A stretch of 64,000 nt of DNA from Rhodobacterales bacterium 52_120_T64 (GTDB taxonomy: Bacteria; Pseudomonadota; Alphaproteobacteria; Rhodobacterales; Rhodobacteraceae). The stretch spans positions 1 to 64,000 of the forward strand of contig MABA01000017.1 of the NCBI GenBank assembly GCA_002162875.1, in the 5' to 3' direction. The notes beneath the pieces are model-generated. The model was not told the DNA's origin, ran no database searches, and saw nothing but the letters and a program-made list of their open reading frames with translations. The translations under genes and the position numbers were made by a program. This document shows positions 33,697 through 42,675 of the stretch, one piece after another (position 1 is the first letter of the stretch; every line of letters begins with the position of its first letter).

Positions 33697-34337
33697 GTTT
33701 TGTGGAAGCCACTCAGGCCAATTTCGCGAAGATGTTCGATGTTTCACGTGAAACAATGGACCGCCTACAAGCATACTCGGAGTTGTTGATCAAATGGAAT
33801 CCAAAGATAAATTTGGTCGCCAGGTCTACAATTCCCGATGTTTGGCACCGTCATATAGCAGATTCAGCTCAGCTTTGGACGTTAGCCCCGAAGCACGCGA
33901 CCACTTGGTTGGATATTGGGTCTGGTGCCGGTTTCCCGGGCTTGGTGATAGGAGCTATCGCTGCGGAGAAGGCGCCTGACTTGAGAATTACTCTGGTCGA
34001 AAGCGATCGAAGAAAGTCGGTGTTTCTTAAAACCGCCGCGCGCGAGATGGGAATCACAGTCGAAGTGATTACTAAGAGGATAGAACTTTTGGAATCACAG
34101 CACGCAGATATTTTGTCCGCTCGCGCACTTTCTTCACTTTCTCAACTCCTTGATTTTGCTGAAAAACATAGAAATGCCGACGGTGCTTGTTTATTTCCAA
34201 AAGGAGCACGGGCCAATTCGGAATTGACCGAAGCCTCATCTTGTTGGCATATGGCATACGAGACATTTCCCAGTATGACTGATCCAGACGCGGTTATACT
34301 TCGTATCGGAGAATTCGCACGTGTCCAAAAGCACTAA
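33693..34337 (+). CDS. rsmG: 16S rRNA (guanine527-N7)-methyltransferase
   Basis: Methylates G527 of 16S rRNA; loss gives low-level streptomycin resistance in other bacteria. The 214-residue protein has the SAM site [16 protein letters not shown], the [17 protein letters not shown] motif and LSARALSSL. An exact parS palindrome (33740-33755) is embedded in the codons for DVSRETM. It overlaps mnmG by 4 bases and its last 17 bases overlap the start of parA, so translation of the whole mnmG-rsmG-parA chain is coupled. Confidence 0.94.
   Translation: MSFVEATQANFAKMFDVSRETMDRLQAYSELLIKWNPKINLVARSTIPDVWHRHIADSAQLWTLAPKHATTWLDIGSGAGFPGLVIGAIAAEKAPDLRITLVESDRRKSVFLKTAAREMGITVEVITKRIELLESQHADILSARALSSLSQLLDFAEKHRNADGACLFPKGARANSELTEASSCWHMAYETFPSMTDPDAVILRIGEFARVQKH
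33740..33755. other. parS centromere site 2 (inside rsmG)
   Basis: Second exact TGTTTCACGTGAAACA, coding within rsmG. 1.9 kb from the first parS and 6.2 kb from the candidate origin. Two perfect copies of a 16-bp palindrome next to parAB cannot reasonably be chance. Confidence 0.93.
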
Positions 34338-35139
34338 TACGCCATCCAAGAACCCGACCGTAATTGCTGTTGCCAATCAAAAAGGCGGGGTTGGGAAGAC
34401 CACGACGGCTATTAATTTGGGTACCGCATTGGCCGCCGTTGGTAGGAAGGTTCTGCTGATTGATCTAGATTCGCAGGGGAACGCATCGACCGGATTGGGA
34501 ATTTCGCCTGACATGCGTGAATTAACGACTTATGATTTGCTTGTGGGCGATGGTAATCTGTCGGAAATTGCGCAAAAAACGATGGTTCCCAACTTTTACA
34601 TAGCTCCATCAACAAATGACCTCAGTTCTGCAGACGTGGATATGGTCAATGATCCCAATCGAGTGTTGTTGATGAAGAAAGCATTGACGTCTTCGGATGC
34701 GCTGGCCTGTAACTTTGACTACATATTAATCGATTGCCCGCCGTCGCTGAATTTATTAACCGTCAATGCGATGGTAGCGGCACAATCCGTTCTGGTTCCA
34801 CTGCAGTGCGAGTTTTTTGCGCTTGAGGGCCTTTCACAGTTGATGCTGACTGTCCGAGAAGTGAAGCAATCCCTGAATCGTAAGCTAAGCATTCAGGGGA
34901 TCGTGCTTACGATGTATGACCGTCGCAACAATCTGTCTAAACAGGTGGAGGATGATGTGCGGGAGAATCTCGGTAAGTTGGTTTACGATACTATAATCCC
35001 CCGTAACATTCGGCTCAGCGAGGCTCCCTCACACTCTGTTCCGGCCTTGATCTACGACCACAGAAGTTCTGGAAGTATTGCATACCAAAAGTTAGCTGCC
35101 GAGTTGCTTCGGCGTATGAATGATAACGTAACAGATTGA
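34321..35139 (+). CDS. parA: Chromosome partitioning ATPase ParA
   Basis: Walker-type ATPase that, with ParB-parS, moves newly replicated origins. The 272-residue protein has the deviant Walker A motif KGGVGKTT at residues 21-28, LLIDLDSQGNAS (A' motif) and LIDCPPSLNLLTVNAM (Walker B). Start is a GTG inside the end of rsmG (17-base overlap). The short N-terminus without a DNA-binding domain marks it as chromosomal rather than a large plasmid ParA. Followed by parB after 12 bases. Confidence 0.96.
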   Translation: MSKSTNTPSKNPTVIAVANQKGGVGKTTTAINLGTALAAVGRKVLLIDLDSQGNASTGLGISPDMRELTTYDLLVGDGNLSEIAQKTMVPNFYIAPSTNDLSSADVDMVNDPNRVLLMKKALTSSDALACNFDYILIDCPPSLNLLTVNAMVAAQSVLVPLQCEFFALEGLSQLMLTVREVKQSLNRKLSIQGIVLTMYDRRNNLSKQVEDDVRENLGKLVYDTIIPRNIRLSEAPSHSVPALIYDHRSSGSIAYQKLAAELLRRMNDNVTD

Positions 35140-35151
35140 AAATGTTGAACA

Positions 35152-36042
35152 ATGGCAAAGAAAACTGAACGTAAAAGCTTGGGTCGCGGTCTTTCCGCAC
35201 TGTTGGCAGATGTGAATCTTGACGAAGGAAGCAGTGCTCAACCGGCGAACGCTTCTCGCTCAAGTGATACGGAGGTGCCAATCGAGAAAGTATTTGCGAA
35301 CCCAAATCAGCCGCGTCGAACATTTGTCGAAAAAGATCTGGAAGATCTGACCGCGTCTATCGCAGAAAAAGGCGTGATCCAGCCGTTAATCGTGCGTCCA
35401 GACCCAAATAACCAAGGCGGCTATCAAATTGTTGCCGGTGAGCGGCGTTGGCGCTCGGCACAGCGAGCGAAGCTGCACAGTATTCCCGTTCTGATTCGGG
35501 AGTTGACGGATACAGAGGTGTTGGAGCTGGCCATTATCGAAAATATTCAACGTTCGGATTTGAATGCGGTCGAGGAAGCGATGGGATATCGGCAGTTAAT
35601 GGACAAATTTGGACACACTCAAGAGAAAATGGCCGAAGCTTTGGGTAAAAGCCGTAGTCATATTGCGAATCTCCTTCGGCTTTTGAAATTGCCAACCGAA
35701 GTACAAAACTATCTTCAAAACGGGGATATATCTGCTGGTCATGCAAGAGCGCTGGTGCCAGCGAATGAGCCGGTTATGCTCGCGCGCGAGATTATTTCAA
35801 AAGGGTTATCCGTTCGACAAGCGGAGGCGTTAGCTAAGGCAGAAAAACCCGGGGTGATTCAGAAACGGAGGCTAAAACCAGCCAAGGATGCAGACACAAG
35901 GGCGATCGAAAGTGACTTGGCCGCGCATCTTGGCGCAAAAGTTAATATCGATCATAAAGCTGGTGGCCAAAGCGGAGAGCTGAGGATCAAATATACTGAT
36001 CTCGAACAACTAGACGGTTTGTGTCAACTTTTGTCACAATGA
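35152..36042 (+). CDS. parB: Chromosome partitioning protein ParB
   Basis: CTP-dependent DNA clamp that loads at parS and spreads along flanking DNA. The 296-residue protein has the N-terminal LGRGLSALL ParA-interaction peptide, NPNQPRRTF, the CTP-binding GERRWR at 96-101, IIENIQRSDLNAVEEA, and the helix-turn-helix GKSRSHIANLLRLLKLP that reads parS. The C-terminal dimerisation domain starts near 245. Both its cognate sites lie within 3.4 kb upstream. Stop abuts the end of the convergent DUF454 gene with no gap. Confidence 0.96.
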   Translation: MAKKTERKSLGRGLSALLADVNLDEGSSAQPANASRSSDTEVPIEKVFANPNQPRRTFVEKDLEDLTASIAEKGVIQPLIVRPDPNNQGGYQIVAGERRWRSAQRAKLHSIPVLIRELTDTEVLELAIIENIQRSDLNAVEEAMGYRQLMDKFGHTQEKMAEALGKSRSHIANLLRLLKLPTEVQNYLQNGDISAGHARALVPANEPVMLAREIISKGLSVRQAEALAKAEKPGVIQKRRLKPAKDADTRAIESDLAAHLGAKVNIDHKAGGQSGELRIKYTDLEQLDGLCQLLSQ

Positions 36043-36396
36043 TCAGGTATCCGGTCGCGTCCAAATGAAGCATGAAACCGATATTAGTGTAACTAGTTGA
36101 ATGGTAACAACATATACCGGTATATTGGCCAGAATAGATATGGTTATCACCGCAATCATAGAGCCAGCCGACAAGAATTTGGACTTGCGGCTGATAGCAC
36201 CATTTTCTTGCCAGTCACGAATGCTGGGTCCGAATTGCTTGTGTGACATTAACCAATAATGTGCTTTTCGCGATGACTTCCCGAAAAAGAATGCAGCTAG
36301 CAACAGAAACGGTACCGTAGGAAGTAGAGGTAGGAAAGCACCTGCGAACCCAGCGATTACGCACAGCATTCCGGACGTTAGCCACAGAATCCGCAC
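36043..36396 (-). CDS. YbaN/DUF454 family membrane protein
   Basis: Inner-membrane protein of 117 residues with the DUF454 pattern: LPLLPTVPFLLLAAFFFGKSS near the N-terminus, HKQFGPSIRDWQENGAIS in the middle loop, and two closing hydrophobic segments. Function of the family is unknown. Start is a GTG directly after the hemW stop, so it is the last gene of the rph-rdgB-RidA-hemW unit. Its own stop is adjacent to the parB stop on the other strand. Confidence 0.85.
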   Translation of the reverse strand: MRILWLTSGMLCVIAGFAGAFLPLLPTVPFLLLAAFFFGKSSRKAHYWLMSHKQFGPSIRDWQENGAISRKSKFLSAGSMIAVITISILANIPVYVVTIQLVTLISVSCFIWTRPDT

Positions 36397-37560
36397 TTAG
36401 TCCGCCAACAATTGTCGAAGAACCGCGTTTAATAGCGGCCGACCCTTGGATGTAGTTTTGATCTTACCATTTTCATGTAAAACAAACCCATCCGAGATCA
36501 TTTCTTCAAGGTGTGTCGTATGAAGTTGACGGCCTTTTAAAGAAGCATACCGATTTAGATCACTACCCTCCGATAATCTCAGCGACATCATAAGGTATTC
36601 GTTCGCTTGATCCTCTGCGGTCACGATTTCGGCAGTCCTTCTTCCCCAACCGGTTTTTCCTACCTGTTCCAACCACTGATTTGGGTTGGAATAAGTTTCT
36701 GTTGCTAGTTTCTGTTGGTTCGAGGTGATGCGTCCGTGCGCGCCTGGCCCAACCCCAACATAGTCTCCGTACCGCCAATAGACCAAATTGTGCCGACTTT
36801 CCGCACCACTGCGAGCGTGGTTCGATGTTTCATAGGCCGGTAAACCTTGCCGTTCGCAAACTTCTTGAGTTCGGAAATACATATCCGTTGCTAATGAGTC
36901 TGTGGGAAGGTTTCGCAACGAACCACGCGCGTGCATATCGCCAAAACGCGTGCCTTCTTCGATAGTTAACTGGTACAGCGATAAGTGATCGACTGCCATA
37001 TCAATGGCCTCTGACAGTTCAAGTTCCCAATCATCAGCTGTCTGGCTTTGGCGTGCATAAATCAAATCGAAGCTAACACGATCAAACTGTTTGCGCGCAA
37101 TATCAAAAGCGGCACGGGCTTCTTTAACGGAATGCATGCGGCCCAACGCCTTTAGGTCGGCATCACGCAACGATTGAATTCCCATCGACACACGGTTTAC
37201 CCCCGCATCCGAGTATCCGGCAAAACGCCCAGCCTCAACTGAAGTTGGGTTGGCTTCCAGCGATATCTCAATGTTCGGGGCCAACTTCCAAACACGTCCG
37301 ATTTCGTCGATCACGGCCGCAACGGTTTCAGGCGGCATCAGACTTGGCGTTCCACCACCAAAAAATATCGTATCAACTTGCCGGTTTGGCAGTTCAGCAG
37401 CGGTACGGCGGATATCGGATAAAAGTGCCTCGCGCCACTTTGCCTGGTCTATTTCACGAGAAACATGGCTGTTGAAGTCACAATATGGGCACTTGTGCAT
37501 ACAAAAGGGCCAGTGGACGTAAACACCAAAGCCTGCATTTTGCCAATCTTCCATGCTCAC
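36397..37560 (-). CDS. hemW: Heme chaperone HemW (radical SAM, coproporphyrinogen-oxidase-like)
   Basis: Radical-SAM protein of 387 residues, formerly annotated as coproporphyrinogen III oxidase. It binds heme and is thought to deliver it to respiratory enzymes. The CxxxCxxC cluster motif is at C20, C24 and C27 (CMHKCPYCDFN), followed by FFGGGTPSL and the HSLYQLTIE-type LSLYQLTIEEGT. It lacks the extra N-terminal region of true HemN. The GTG start overlaps the RidA stop as GTGA; an ATG two codons later is possible. The rdgB-hemW neighbourhood is conserved in many bacteria. Confidence 0.9.
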   Translation of the reverse strand: MSMEDWQNAGFGVYVHWPFCMHKCPYCDFNSHVSREIDQAKWREALLSDIRRTAAELPNRQVDTIFFGGGTPSLMPPETVAAVIDEIGRVWKLAPNIEISLEANPTSVEAGRFAGYSDAGVNRVSMGIQSLRDADLKALGRMHSVKEARAAFDIARKQFDRVSFDLIYARQSQTADDWELELSEAIDMAVDHLSLYQLTIEEGTRFGDMHARGSLRNLPTDSLATDMYFRTQEVCERQGLPAYETSNHARSGAESRHNLVYWRYGDYVGVGPGAHGRITSNQQKLATETYSNPNQWLEQVGKTGWGRRTAEIVTAEDQANEYLMMSLRLSEGSDLNRYASLKGRQLHTTHLEEMISDGFVLHENGKIKTTSKGRPLLNAVLRQLLAD

Positions 37561-37937
37561 CCTTTGAACGCAGTGACTTCGATTTCCACCAGCATTTCCG
37601 GTTTTATCAAGCCTGCGATAATCATTGTTGCGGCGGGGCGAATGTCGCTCATTGCTTCACCAAGTGCTGGTATGAGTTCATCCACTAGTTCCACATCGGT
37701 TACTGTGTATTGCACCCGCACGATGTCGGACATCATGAAACCAGCTTTGGTTAGAGCGCTATCAATCGTTGCGAAACAATTAGTTGCCTGAGCTGCTATG
37801 CCGTCAGGCATTTCCATAGTGGTATAATCATACCCCGTTACGCCGGAAACAAAGCACCAGCCACCCTTAACAATTGCCCGCGAATACCCGATAGCTTTCT
37901 CGAAAGATGATCCGGTCGAAATTCGTTGAATATTCAC
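37557..37937 (-). CDS. RidA family protein
   Basis: Small trimeric enzyme-fold protein of 126 residues (YjgF/YER057c/UK114). RidA members hydrolyse reactive enamines and imines formed by PLP enzymes; other subfamilies have unknown roles. The segment RVQYTVTDVELVDEL holds the conserved arginine at the usual position, and the end PEMLVEIEVTAFKG is typical (E in VEIE). GTG start overlapping rdgB as GTGA and GTG of hemW overlapping its stop place it inside the rdgB-hemW operon, where a RidA gene is not part of the usual core. Confidence 0.87.
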   Translation of the reverse strand: MNIQRISTGSSFEKAIGYSRAIVKGGWCFVSGVTGYDYTTMEMPDGIAAQATNCFATIDSALTKAGFMMSDIVRVQYTVTDVELVDELIPALGEAMSDIRPAATMIIAGLIKPEMLVEIEVTAFKG

Positions 37938-38539
37938 TCAAAACACTCCTTCAGTTTCTCAAAAGCTTTGGCGCGATGACTGATTTTGTTTTTTTCCCAA
38001 CGATCCATTTCACCAAACGTAATGTCATACCCATCCGGCATGAACATAGGATCAAAACCGTGACCCTCATCACCTCGCATTGGCCAAACGCATTGACCTT
38101 CGATCGTACCCGCGAACACTTCATCATGCCCGTCGGGCCAAGCAAGTACTAAAGTGCTGCAAAAGCGCGAGGTGCGCGGTGCAGGCGCCTTTAGTGCTTC
38201 CAACTTGTCCCAAACTTTGGTCATCGCCATCGGAAAGTCACGCCCGTTCGGAGTTTCCGTCCAGTCGGCGGTGTAAACACCAGGTGCGCCACCCAACGCA
38301 TCTACTTCGATTCCGCTGTCATCTGCCAACGCAGGCAAACCACTAGCTTTGGCTGCTGCATGCGCTTTGATCCGAGCGTTCCCGAGGAAGTTGTCCTCGG
38401 TTTCGTCAGGTTCAGGCAGGTCAAGCTCAGCGTTCGAAATAATCTCAACCCCATAGGGCTCAAGCAGGCGAATAATCTCTTCCAACTTTCCCTTATTGTG
38501 GGTTGCGATTAGCAATTTGGATTCGGCAAACTTCCGCAT
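37934..38539 (-). CDS. rdgB: Non-canonical purine NTP pyrophosphatase RdgB/HAM1
   Basis: Hydrolyses ITP, dITP and XTP to monophosphates, keeping deaminated purines out of nucleic acids. The 201-residue protein has LLIATHNKGKLEEI with the substrate-binding THN..K, LPALADDSGIEVDALGG containing the catalytic aspartates, GVYTADW, and the C-terminal FDPMFMPDG and HRAKAFEKL. The ATG overlaps the rph stop by 1 base. The rph-rdgB pair is widely conserved. Confidence 0.95.
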   Translation of the reverse strand: MRKFAESKLLIATHNKGKLEEIIRLLEPYGVEIISNAELDLPEPDETEDNFLGNARIKAHAAAKASGLPALADDSGIEVDALGGAPGVYTADWTETPNGRDFPMAMTKVWDKLEALKAPAPRTSRFCSTLVLAWPDGHDEVFAGTIEGQCVWPMRGDEGHGFDPMFMPDGYDITFGEMDRWEKNKISHRAKAFEKLKECFE

Positions 38540-39252
38540 TAGGCAACAGCAGCTTTCTGTGCCAAAATCAATTCAGCCACTCCTTTTTCCGCCAAATCCA
38601 TCAAGATATTGAATTCGTCGCGAGAAAAAGTTGCCCCTTCAGCAGATCCCTGAATCTCAACCAGCCCGCCAGCGCCGGTCATGACGAAATTCGCATCCGT
38701 ACCTGCGTCGCTGTCTTCAATGTAATCTAGGTCCAATACCGGCTGTCCGCCATAAATTCCGCAAGAAACTGCTGCGATATGATCTGTTAGCGGGTCTTCC
38801 TTGATGTCGCCAGCCTTTAACAGCTGATTAACAGCCAAACGCAGCGCTACCCAGCCGCCAGTGATCGCCGCACAACGTGTTCCGCCATCTGCTTGAAGAA
38901 CATCGCAATCAACTGTGATTTGACGTTCTCCTAAAGCAACACGATCCACACCAGCGCGCAAACTACGGCCAATCAAGCGTTGGATTTCCTGCGTCCGGCC
39001 AGATTGCTTGCCAGCTGTCGCTTCGCGACGCATACGCGAGCCGGTCGAACGTGGCAGCATCCCGTATTCAGCCGTTACCCAGCCAAGGCCAGTGTTGCGC
39101 AAGAACGGCGGGACACGACTTTCAAGCGAAGCGGTGCAAAGCACATGCGTGTCGCCCATTTTGATCAGGCAAGAGCCCTCGGCGTGTTTGGTGACATTGG
39201 TTTCGATAACGATGTCACGCATGATGTCAGTATTACGGCCAGATGGGCGCAT
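38539..39252 (-). CDS. rph: Ribonuclease PH
   Basis: Phosphate-dependent 3'-5' exoribonuclease that trims tRNA precursors. The 237-residue protein has MRPSGRN at its start, [62 protein letters not shown] and the [17 protein letters not shown] phosphate/metal site. The ATG at 39252 is chosen because GGAGG lies just upstream and MRPSGR is the family N-terminus; the frame is open for 20 more codons. It heads the minus-strand unit and is divergent from hrcA. Confidence 0.95.
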   Translation of the reverse strand: MRPSGRNTDIMRDIVIETNVTKHAEGSCLIKMGDTHVLCTASLESRVPPFLRNTGLGWVTAEYGMLPRSTGSRMRREATAGKQSGRTQEIQRLIGRSLRAGVDRVALGERQITVDCDVLQADGGTRCAAITGGWVALRLAVNQLLKAGDIKEDPLTDHIAAVSCGIYGGQPVLDLDYIEDSDAGTDANFVMTGAGGLVEIQGSAEGATFSRDEFNILMDLAEKGVAELILAQKAAVA

Positions 39253-39372
39253 AGAAGCCTCCGTTAGGTTTGGTTTTCCTGCCTCATAAACAAAGTCACG
39301 CCTTGCGTCCATCCTTGCGATTGACCCAACAGGTCGGAATGCATAGTTTCATATGAACCAAGGTGCACGATT

Positions 39373-40434
39373 ATGATTCAAACTACCCCGCTTTCAGAAC
39401 TGACCGATCGCAGCCGCGAGGTTTTTCGGCAAGTGGTGGAGTCGTATCTGGAATCCGGCGAACCGGTTGGTTCTAAAACGCTGACGGAGACATTATCGGA
39501 AAAAGTGTCGCCTGCTACTATCCGAAATGTGATGAGTGATCTTGAACAGTTGGGGTTACTCGACTCCCCACACACTTCCTCCGGCCGTATTCCAACGCAG
39601 TTTGGTTTGCGAATGTTTGTTGACGGGTTACTAGAAGTTGGAACGGTATCGGGGAGTGAGCGATCCCAAATTGAACGCTCACTTGATTCCAATGAATCTG
39701 ACATCGGTGGAATGATGGACAAGGTCGGCTCGATGTTGTCCGGCCTAACCCAAGGCGCAAGTCTTGTTTTAACACCCAAAACCGAGAGCCCGATCAAACA
39801 CCTAGAATTTGTTGCACTGTCACCTGAAAAAGCACTTGTGGTGCTGGTTACGGCTGACGGACAAGTCGAAAACCGTCTTTTCACGCCGCCAATTGGCCTG
39901 ACTCCGTCGGCAATGCGCGAGGCCGCGAACTTTCTGAATGCGATCCTTGAGGGCCATACGGTTTCGCAAATGCAAAGCGTTGTCGCGCGAGAAATTGAGC
40001 GGCATCGTCAAGAACTCGACCGTCTGACGCAGAGTCTCATCAAAGACGGGTTGGCGATTTGGGTGGATGAACAGGATGGGCGTGATCGTTTGATAGTTCG
40101 CGGACGAGCGAATCTTGTTGAAGGCGACGCTTCGGAACTTGATTTGGAGCGCATCCGCCAGTTGTTTGACGACCTCGAACGCAAGCGAGATTTGGCTCAA
40201 TTGCTGGATTTGACCGAAGAAGGTGACGGGGTACGCATTTTTATTGGCTCTGAGAACAAACTTTTCTCACTTTCGGGTTCCTCTTTGGTGGTTTCCCCTT
40301 ATATGAACGCTGAGCGAAAAATTATTGGCGCGGTGGGCGTGATTGGACCGACAAGGCTGAACTATGGCCGGATCGTTCCGATTGTCGATTACACGGCGCA
40401 GCTGGTGGGCCGATTGGTTTCCCGCCGGACCTGA
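39373..40434 (+). CDS. hrcA: Heat-inducible transcription repressor HrcA
   Basis: Represses chaperone genes by binding CIRCE elements; its folding depends on GroEL. The 353-residue protein has an N-terminal winged helix (ESGEPVGSKTLTE, VSPATIRNVMSDLEQLGLLDSPHTSSGRIPT) and the GAF-like C-terminal part with GAVGVIGPTRLNYGRIVPIVDY. No CIRCE element (TTAGCACTC-N9-GAGTGCTAA) is present in the 120 bases upstream, so it is not visibly self-regulated through that site. Followed after 17 bases by grpE, without dnaK or dnaJ in the window. Confidence 0.95.
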   Translation: MIQTTPLSELTDRSREVFRQVVESYLESGEPVGSKTLTETLSEKVSPATIRNVMSDLEQLGLLDSPHTSSGRIPTQFGLRMFVDGLLEVGTVSGSERSQIERSLDSNESDIGGMMDKVGSMLSGLTQGASLVLTPKTESPIKHLEFVALSPEKALVVLVTADGQVENRLFTPPIGLTPSAMREAANFLNAILEGHTVSQMQSVVAREIERHRQELDRLTQSLIKDGLAIWVDEQDGRDRLIVRGRANLVEGDASELDLERIRQLFDDLERKRDLAQLLDLTEEGDGVRIFIGSENKLFSLSGSSLVVSPYMNAERKIIGAVGVIGPTRLNYGRIVPIVDYTAQLVGRLVSRRT

Positions 40435-40451
40435 CATAGAAGGCAAGTAAG

Positions 40452-41036
40452 ATGATTGACGAAAAAGAAAACGGTTTTCTGGACGATATCGATGAATCCG
40501 AGGAAGAACTGGAGCTTGAAGAAGATGTTCTGAGCTTTCCAGACATTGATGCTGTTCTAAAAGAACGCGATCAACTGAAAGATCGCCTGCTGCGAGCATT
40601 CGCAGAGACTGAAAACCTGCGGAAACGTTCAGAGCGCGATCGCCGTGACGCAGAAGTATACGGTGGCACCAAGCTCGCCCGTGACTTGCTATCGGTTCAG
40701 GACAACCTTGAACGCGCACTAGAAAATATCGATGATGACCTGCGTAAAGAGCACAGGTCTCTGACGGAAGGTCTGGAATTGACATTGCGCGAGTTGTTGT
40801 CCGTCTTTGAAAAACACAAAATCGTATCTGTTGCTCCTGCAATCGGAGACAAATTTAACCCAAAACTGCATCAGGCGATGTTCGAAGCACCCGTGCCGAA
40901 CACCACGAAAGGCGCGATCATTCAAGTCATGGCAACCGGATTCGCCATTGGCGATCGGTTGTTGCGCGCAGCACAGGTTGGTGTTTCGTCGAACCCAAGC
41001 AAACCATCGCCCGTTAAGGAAGAAGCGGAAAGTTAA
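40452..41036 (+). CDS. grpE: Nucleotide exchange factor GrpE
   Basis: Exchanges ADP on DnaK. The 194-residue protein has an acidic N-terminal tail, a long coiled coil (about residues 35-80, DQLKDRLLRAFAETENLRKR), and the C-terminal beta domain with PKLHQAMFEAPV and IIQVMATGFAIGDRLLRAAQVGVS. Its stop shares the tetranucleotide TTAA with the convergent methyltransferase. hrcA-grpE is a conserved alphaproteobacterial pair with dnaKJ elsewhere. Confidence 0.94.
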   Translation: MIDEKENGFLDDIDESEEELELEEDVLSFPDIDAVLKERDQLKDRLLRAFAETENLRKRSERDRRDAEVYGGTKLARDLLSVQDNLERALENIDDDLRKEHRSLTEGLELTLRELLSVFEKHKIVSVAPAIGDKFNPKLHQAMFEAPVPNTTKGAIIQVMATGFAIGDRLLRAAQVGVSSNPSKPSPVKEEAES

Positions 41037-41878
41037 CCTTTCGCTTTGTCACCAGCATTAAGTTCCGGAACCTTCAAAGCGTCGGCAAGCCTGGCTTTCG
41101 CTGAACCGGGCCGCAGCGGTTTTTGCTGCGTCTCGGATGGGGCCCACCCCGTCAGGAACACAATCTCGAAAGTTGCAGGGATACGACCATCAGGTTCCGC
41201 GAAATGCTCCGCGTAGATATCCATCGCTCGCATCAACGTCTCGCGACGAAAAGATGATTTCCGCCGCGTATGCATGACGTTTGTTTCGCCCATTGCGCGC
41301 AAATCTCGCATCAGATGCAACGGTGTTTCATACGTTACCGTAAGCTTAACGGAATCCGCGACGGGTAATGCCAGCCCCGCGCGTTGGATCAATCCGCCAA
41401 GATCACGAATTTCACCCATCGGGGCTATCCGTGGCGACAGGCCGCCCTCGATTTCAGTTTCAGCCTCGGCAAGAGATGTTCGCAACTCGTTAAGGGTTTG
41501 TCCCCCGAACATGGCCGCAATCATCAACCCGTCTGACTTCAGTGCGCGGCGCATTTGCACCAACTGCCCGACCGGATCATTGGCCCAGTGCAAAGCCAAA
41601 CCGTGAACGACTACATCAAGGGAGTTTTCTTCCAAATCCAGCGTTTCTTGGTCCTTCACGGGTGAAAAAACTGTATTACCGAGTATTTCTGACCATAAAT
41701 CTGCTTTTGGCCCGATCACAGCGGCTCGCGTAAAGGTTTTATTAACCTCTTCCAGTCTTTCTGAAACTTGGTCGGCGATCTCGTGGTGCAGGAACTCCCC
41801 TTCAGCACCAAAGCTGGCTGCCCTCGCGCGGCGCTGGGCTAGAAGTTCGTGGTCAAAAAGGTTTGGTGGTGTCTGCAT
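41033..41878 (-). CDS. SAM-dependent methyltransferase (BioC/NDUFAF5-like)
   Basis: A class I methyltransferase-fold protein of 281 residues, like the alphaproteobacterial relatives of mitochondrial NDUFAF5 and of BioC. LFDHELLAQRRARAASFG at the N-terminus is typical of this group. The SAM motif I region is weak (AAVIGPKADLW), motif IV-like VVHGLALHWANDPVGQL is clear, and MIAAMFGGQTLNELRTSLAEAE follows. Function could be protein modification in complex I assembly; this is only by family resemblance. Its start codon overlaps, divergently, the start region of comF (see comF). Confidence 0.8.
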   Translation of the reverse strand: MQTPPNLFDHELLAQRRARAASFGAEGEFLHHEIADQVSERLEEVNKTFTRAAVIGPKADLWSEILGNTVFSPVKDQETLDLEENSLDVVVHGLALHWANDPVGQLVQMRRALKSDGLMIAAMFGGQTLNELRTSLAEAETEIEGGLSPRIAPMGEIRDLGGLIQRAGLALPVADSVKLTVTYETPLHLMRDLRAMGETNVMHTRRKSSFRRETLMRAMDIYAEHFAEPDGRIPATFEIVFLTGWAPSETQQKPLRPGSAKARLADALKVPELNAGDKAKG

Positions 41879-42633
41879 ATTCTGAAATCCCTCTGCGCAG
41901 TCAGATAACCCGCCTTGCCGCTAAGGGAAAGGGTGCATTGCTAGATGTCATCTATCCACCGCGCTGCTTGATGTGCATTGAACCGACCGAACAAGGCGCC
42001 AGCTTGTGTGCGGATTGCTGGGCGGATACGACGTTTATCAATGGTACGATTTGCGATGCGTGTGGAACGCCCTTGCCCGGTGAAGCCGATGGCAAGGTTA
42101 AGTGCGATAGCTGTAGTGCGCACCCTCCTGCATGGGACATCGGGCGGGCTGCAGTGGTTTATGCGGACGGGGGCCGCCTTGCTGTACTTAGCTTGAAACA
42201 TGGCGATAGGTTGGATATGGCGAAACCATTGGCAGAATGGATGGTGCGATCCGCCGGTGATTTATTGGATCGGGCCGATGTAATCGTGCCTGTGCCGCTG
42301 CATTGGCGTCGAATGTTTAAACGTCGGTTTAATCAATCTGCGGAACTGGCTTGGCACCTGTCCAAGATTTCCGGAACACCGTGCATACCAGATTTGTTGG
42401 TCCGTGACCTACCTACACCCACGCAGGATGGATTGACACGTGAAGAACGATACGAAAACCAGCGGGGCGTGTTTTCAGCGCACAAGCGCCGAGAAGTCCC
42501 AAGAAACATCGTATTGGTGGACGATGTGATGACCACGGGCGCCACGCTTTCTGCTTGCGCGGAAACGTTACGTACTGCCGGTGTGGAACGAATTGACGCG
42601 TTGGTCCTCGCCCGCGTTGCACGAGACCTATGA
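41869..42633 (+). CDS. ComF family phosphoribosyltransferase-like protein
   Basis: ComF/GntX-type protein of about 254 residues. A four-cysteine-pair zinc region is near the N-terminus (CLMC...CADC...CDAC...CDSC), and the C-terminal phosphoribosyltransferase domain has the PRPP motif IVLVDDVMTTGATLSAC. ComF is needed for DNA uptake in competent bacteria; in others its role is unclear. Three alternative starts exist (TTG 41863, GTG 41866, GTG 41869). The last has AAAAGG about 7 bases upstream. All overlap the divergent methyltransferase start at 41878, so the promoter of each gene must lie inside the other. Occurs with comM in the window. Confidence 0.84.
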   Translation: MSAYSEIPLRSQITRLAAKGKGALLDVIYPPRCLMCIEPTEQGASLCADCWADTTFINGTICDACGTPLPGEADGKVKCDSCSAHPPAWDIGRAAVVYADGGRLAVLSLKHGDRLDMAKPLAEWMVRSAGDLLDRADVIVPVPLHWRRMFKRRFNQSAELAWHLSKISGTPCIPDLLVRDLPTPTQDGLTREERYENQRGVFSAHKRREVPRNIVLVDDVMTTGATLSACAETLRTAGVERIDALVLARVARDL

Positions 42634-42675
42634 AGCCCTATATATACAGGCGAAACATATATTTGGAGCTCCAGA

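Noticed and set aside
39253-39372. Search for a CIRCE element upstream of hrcA
   Set aside because: No TTAGCACTC-N9-GAGTGCTAA or close variant in the interval.
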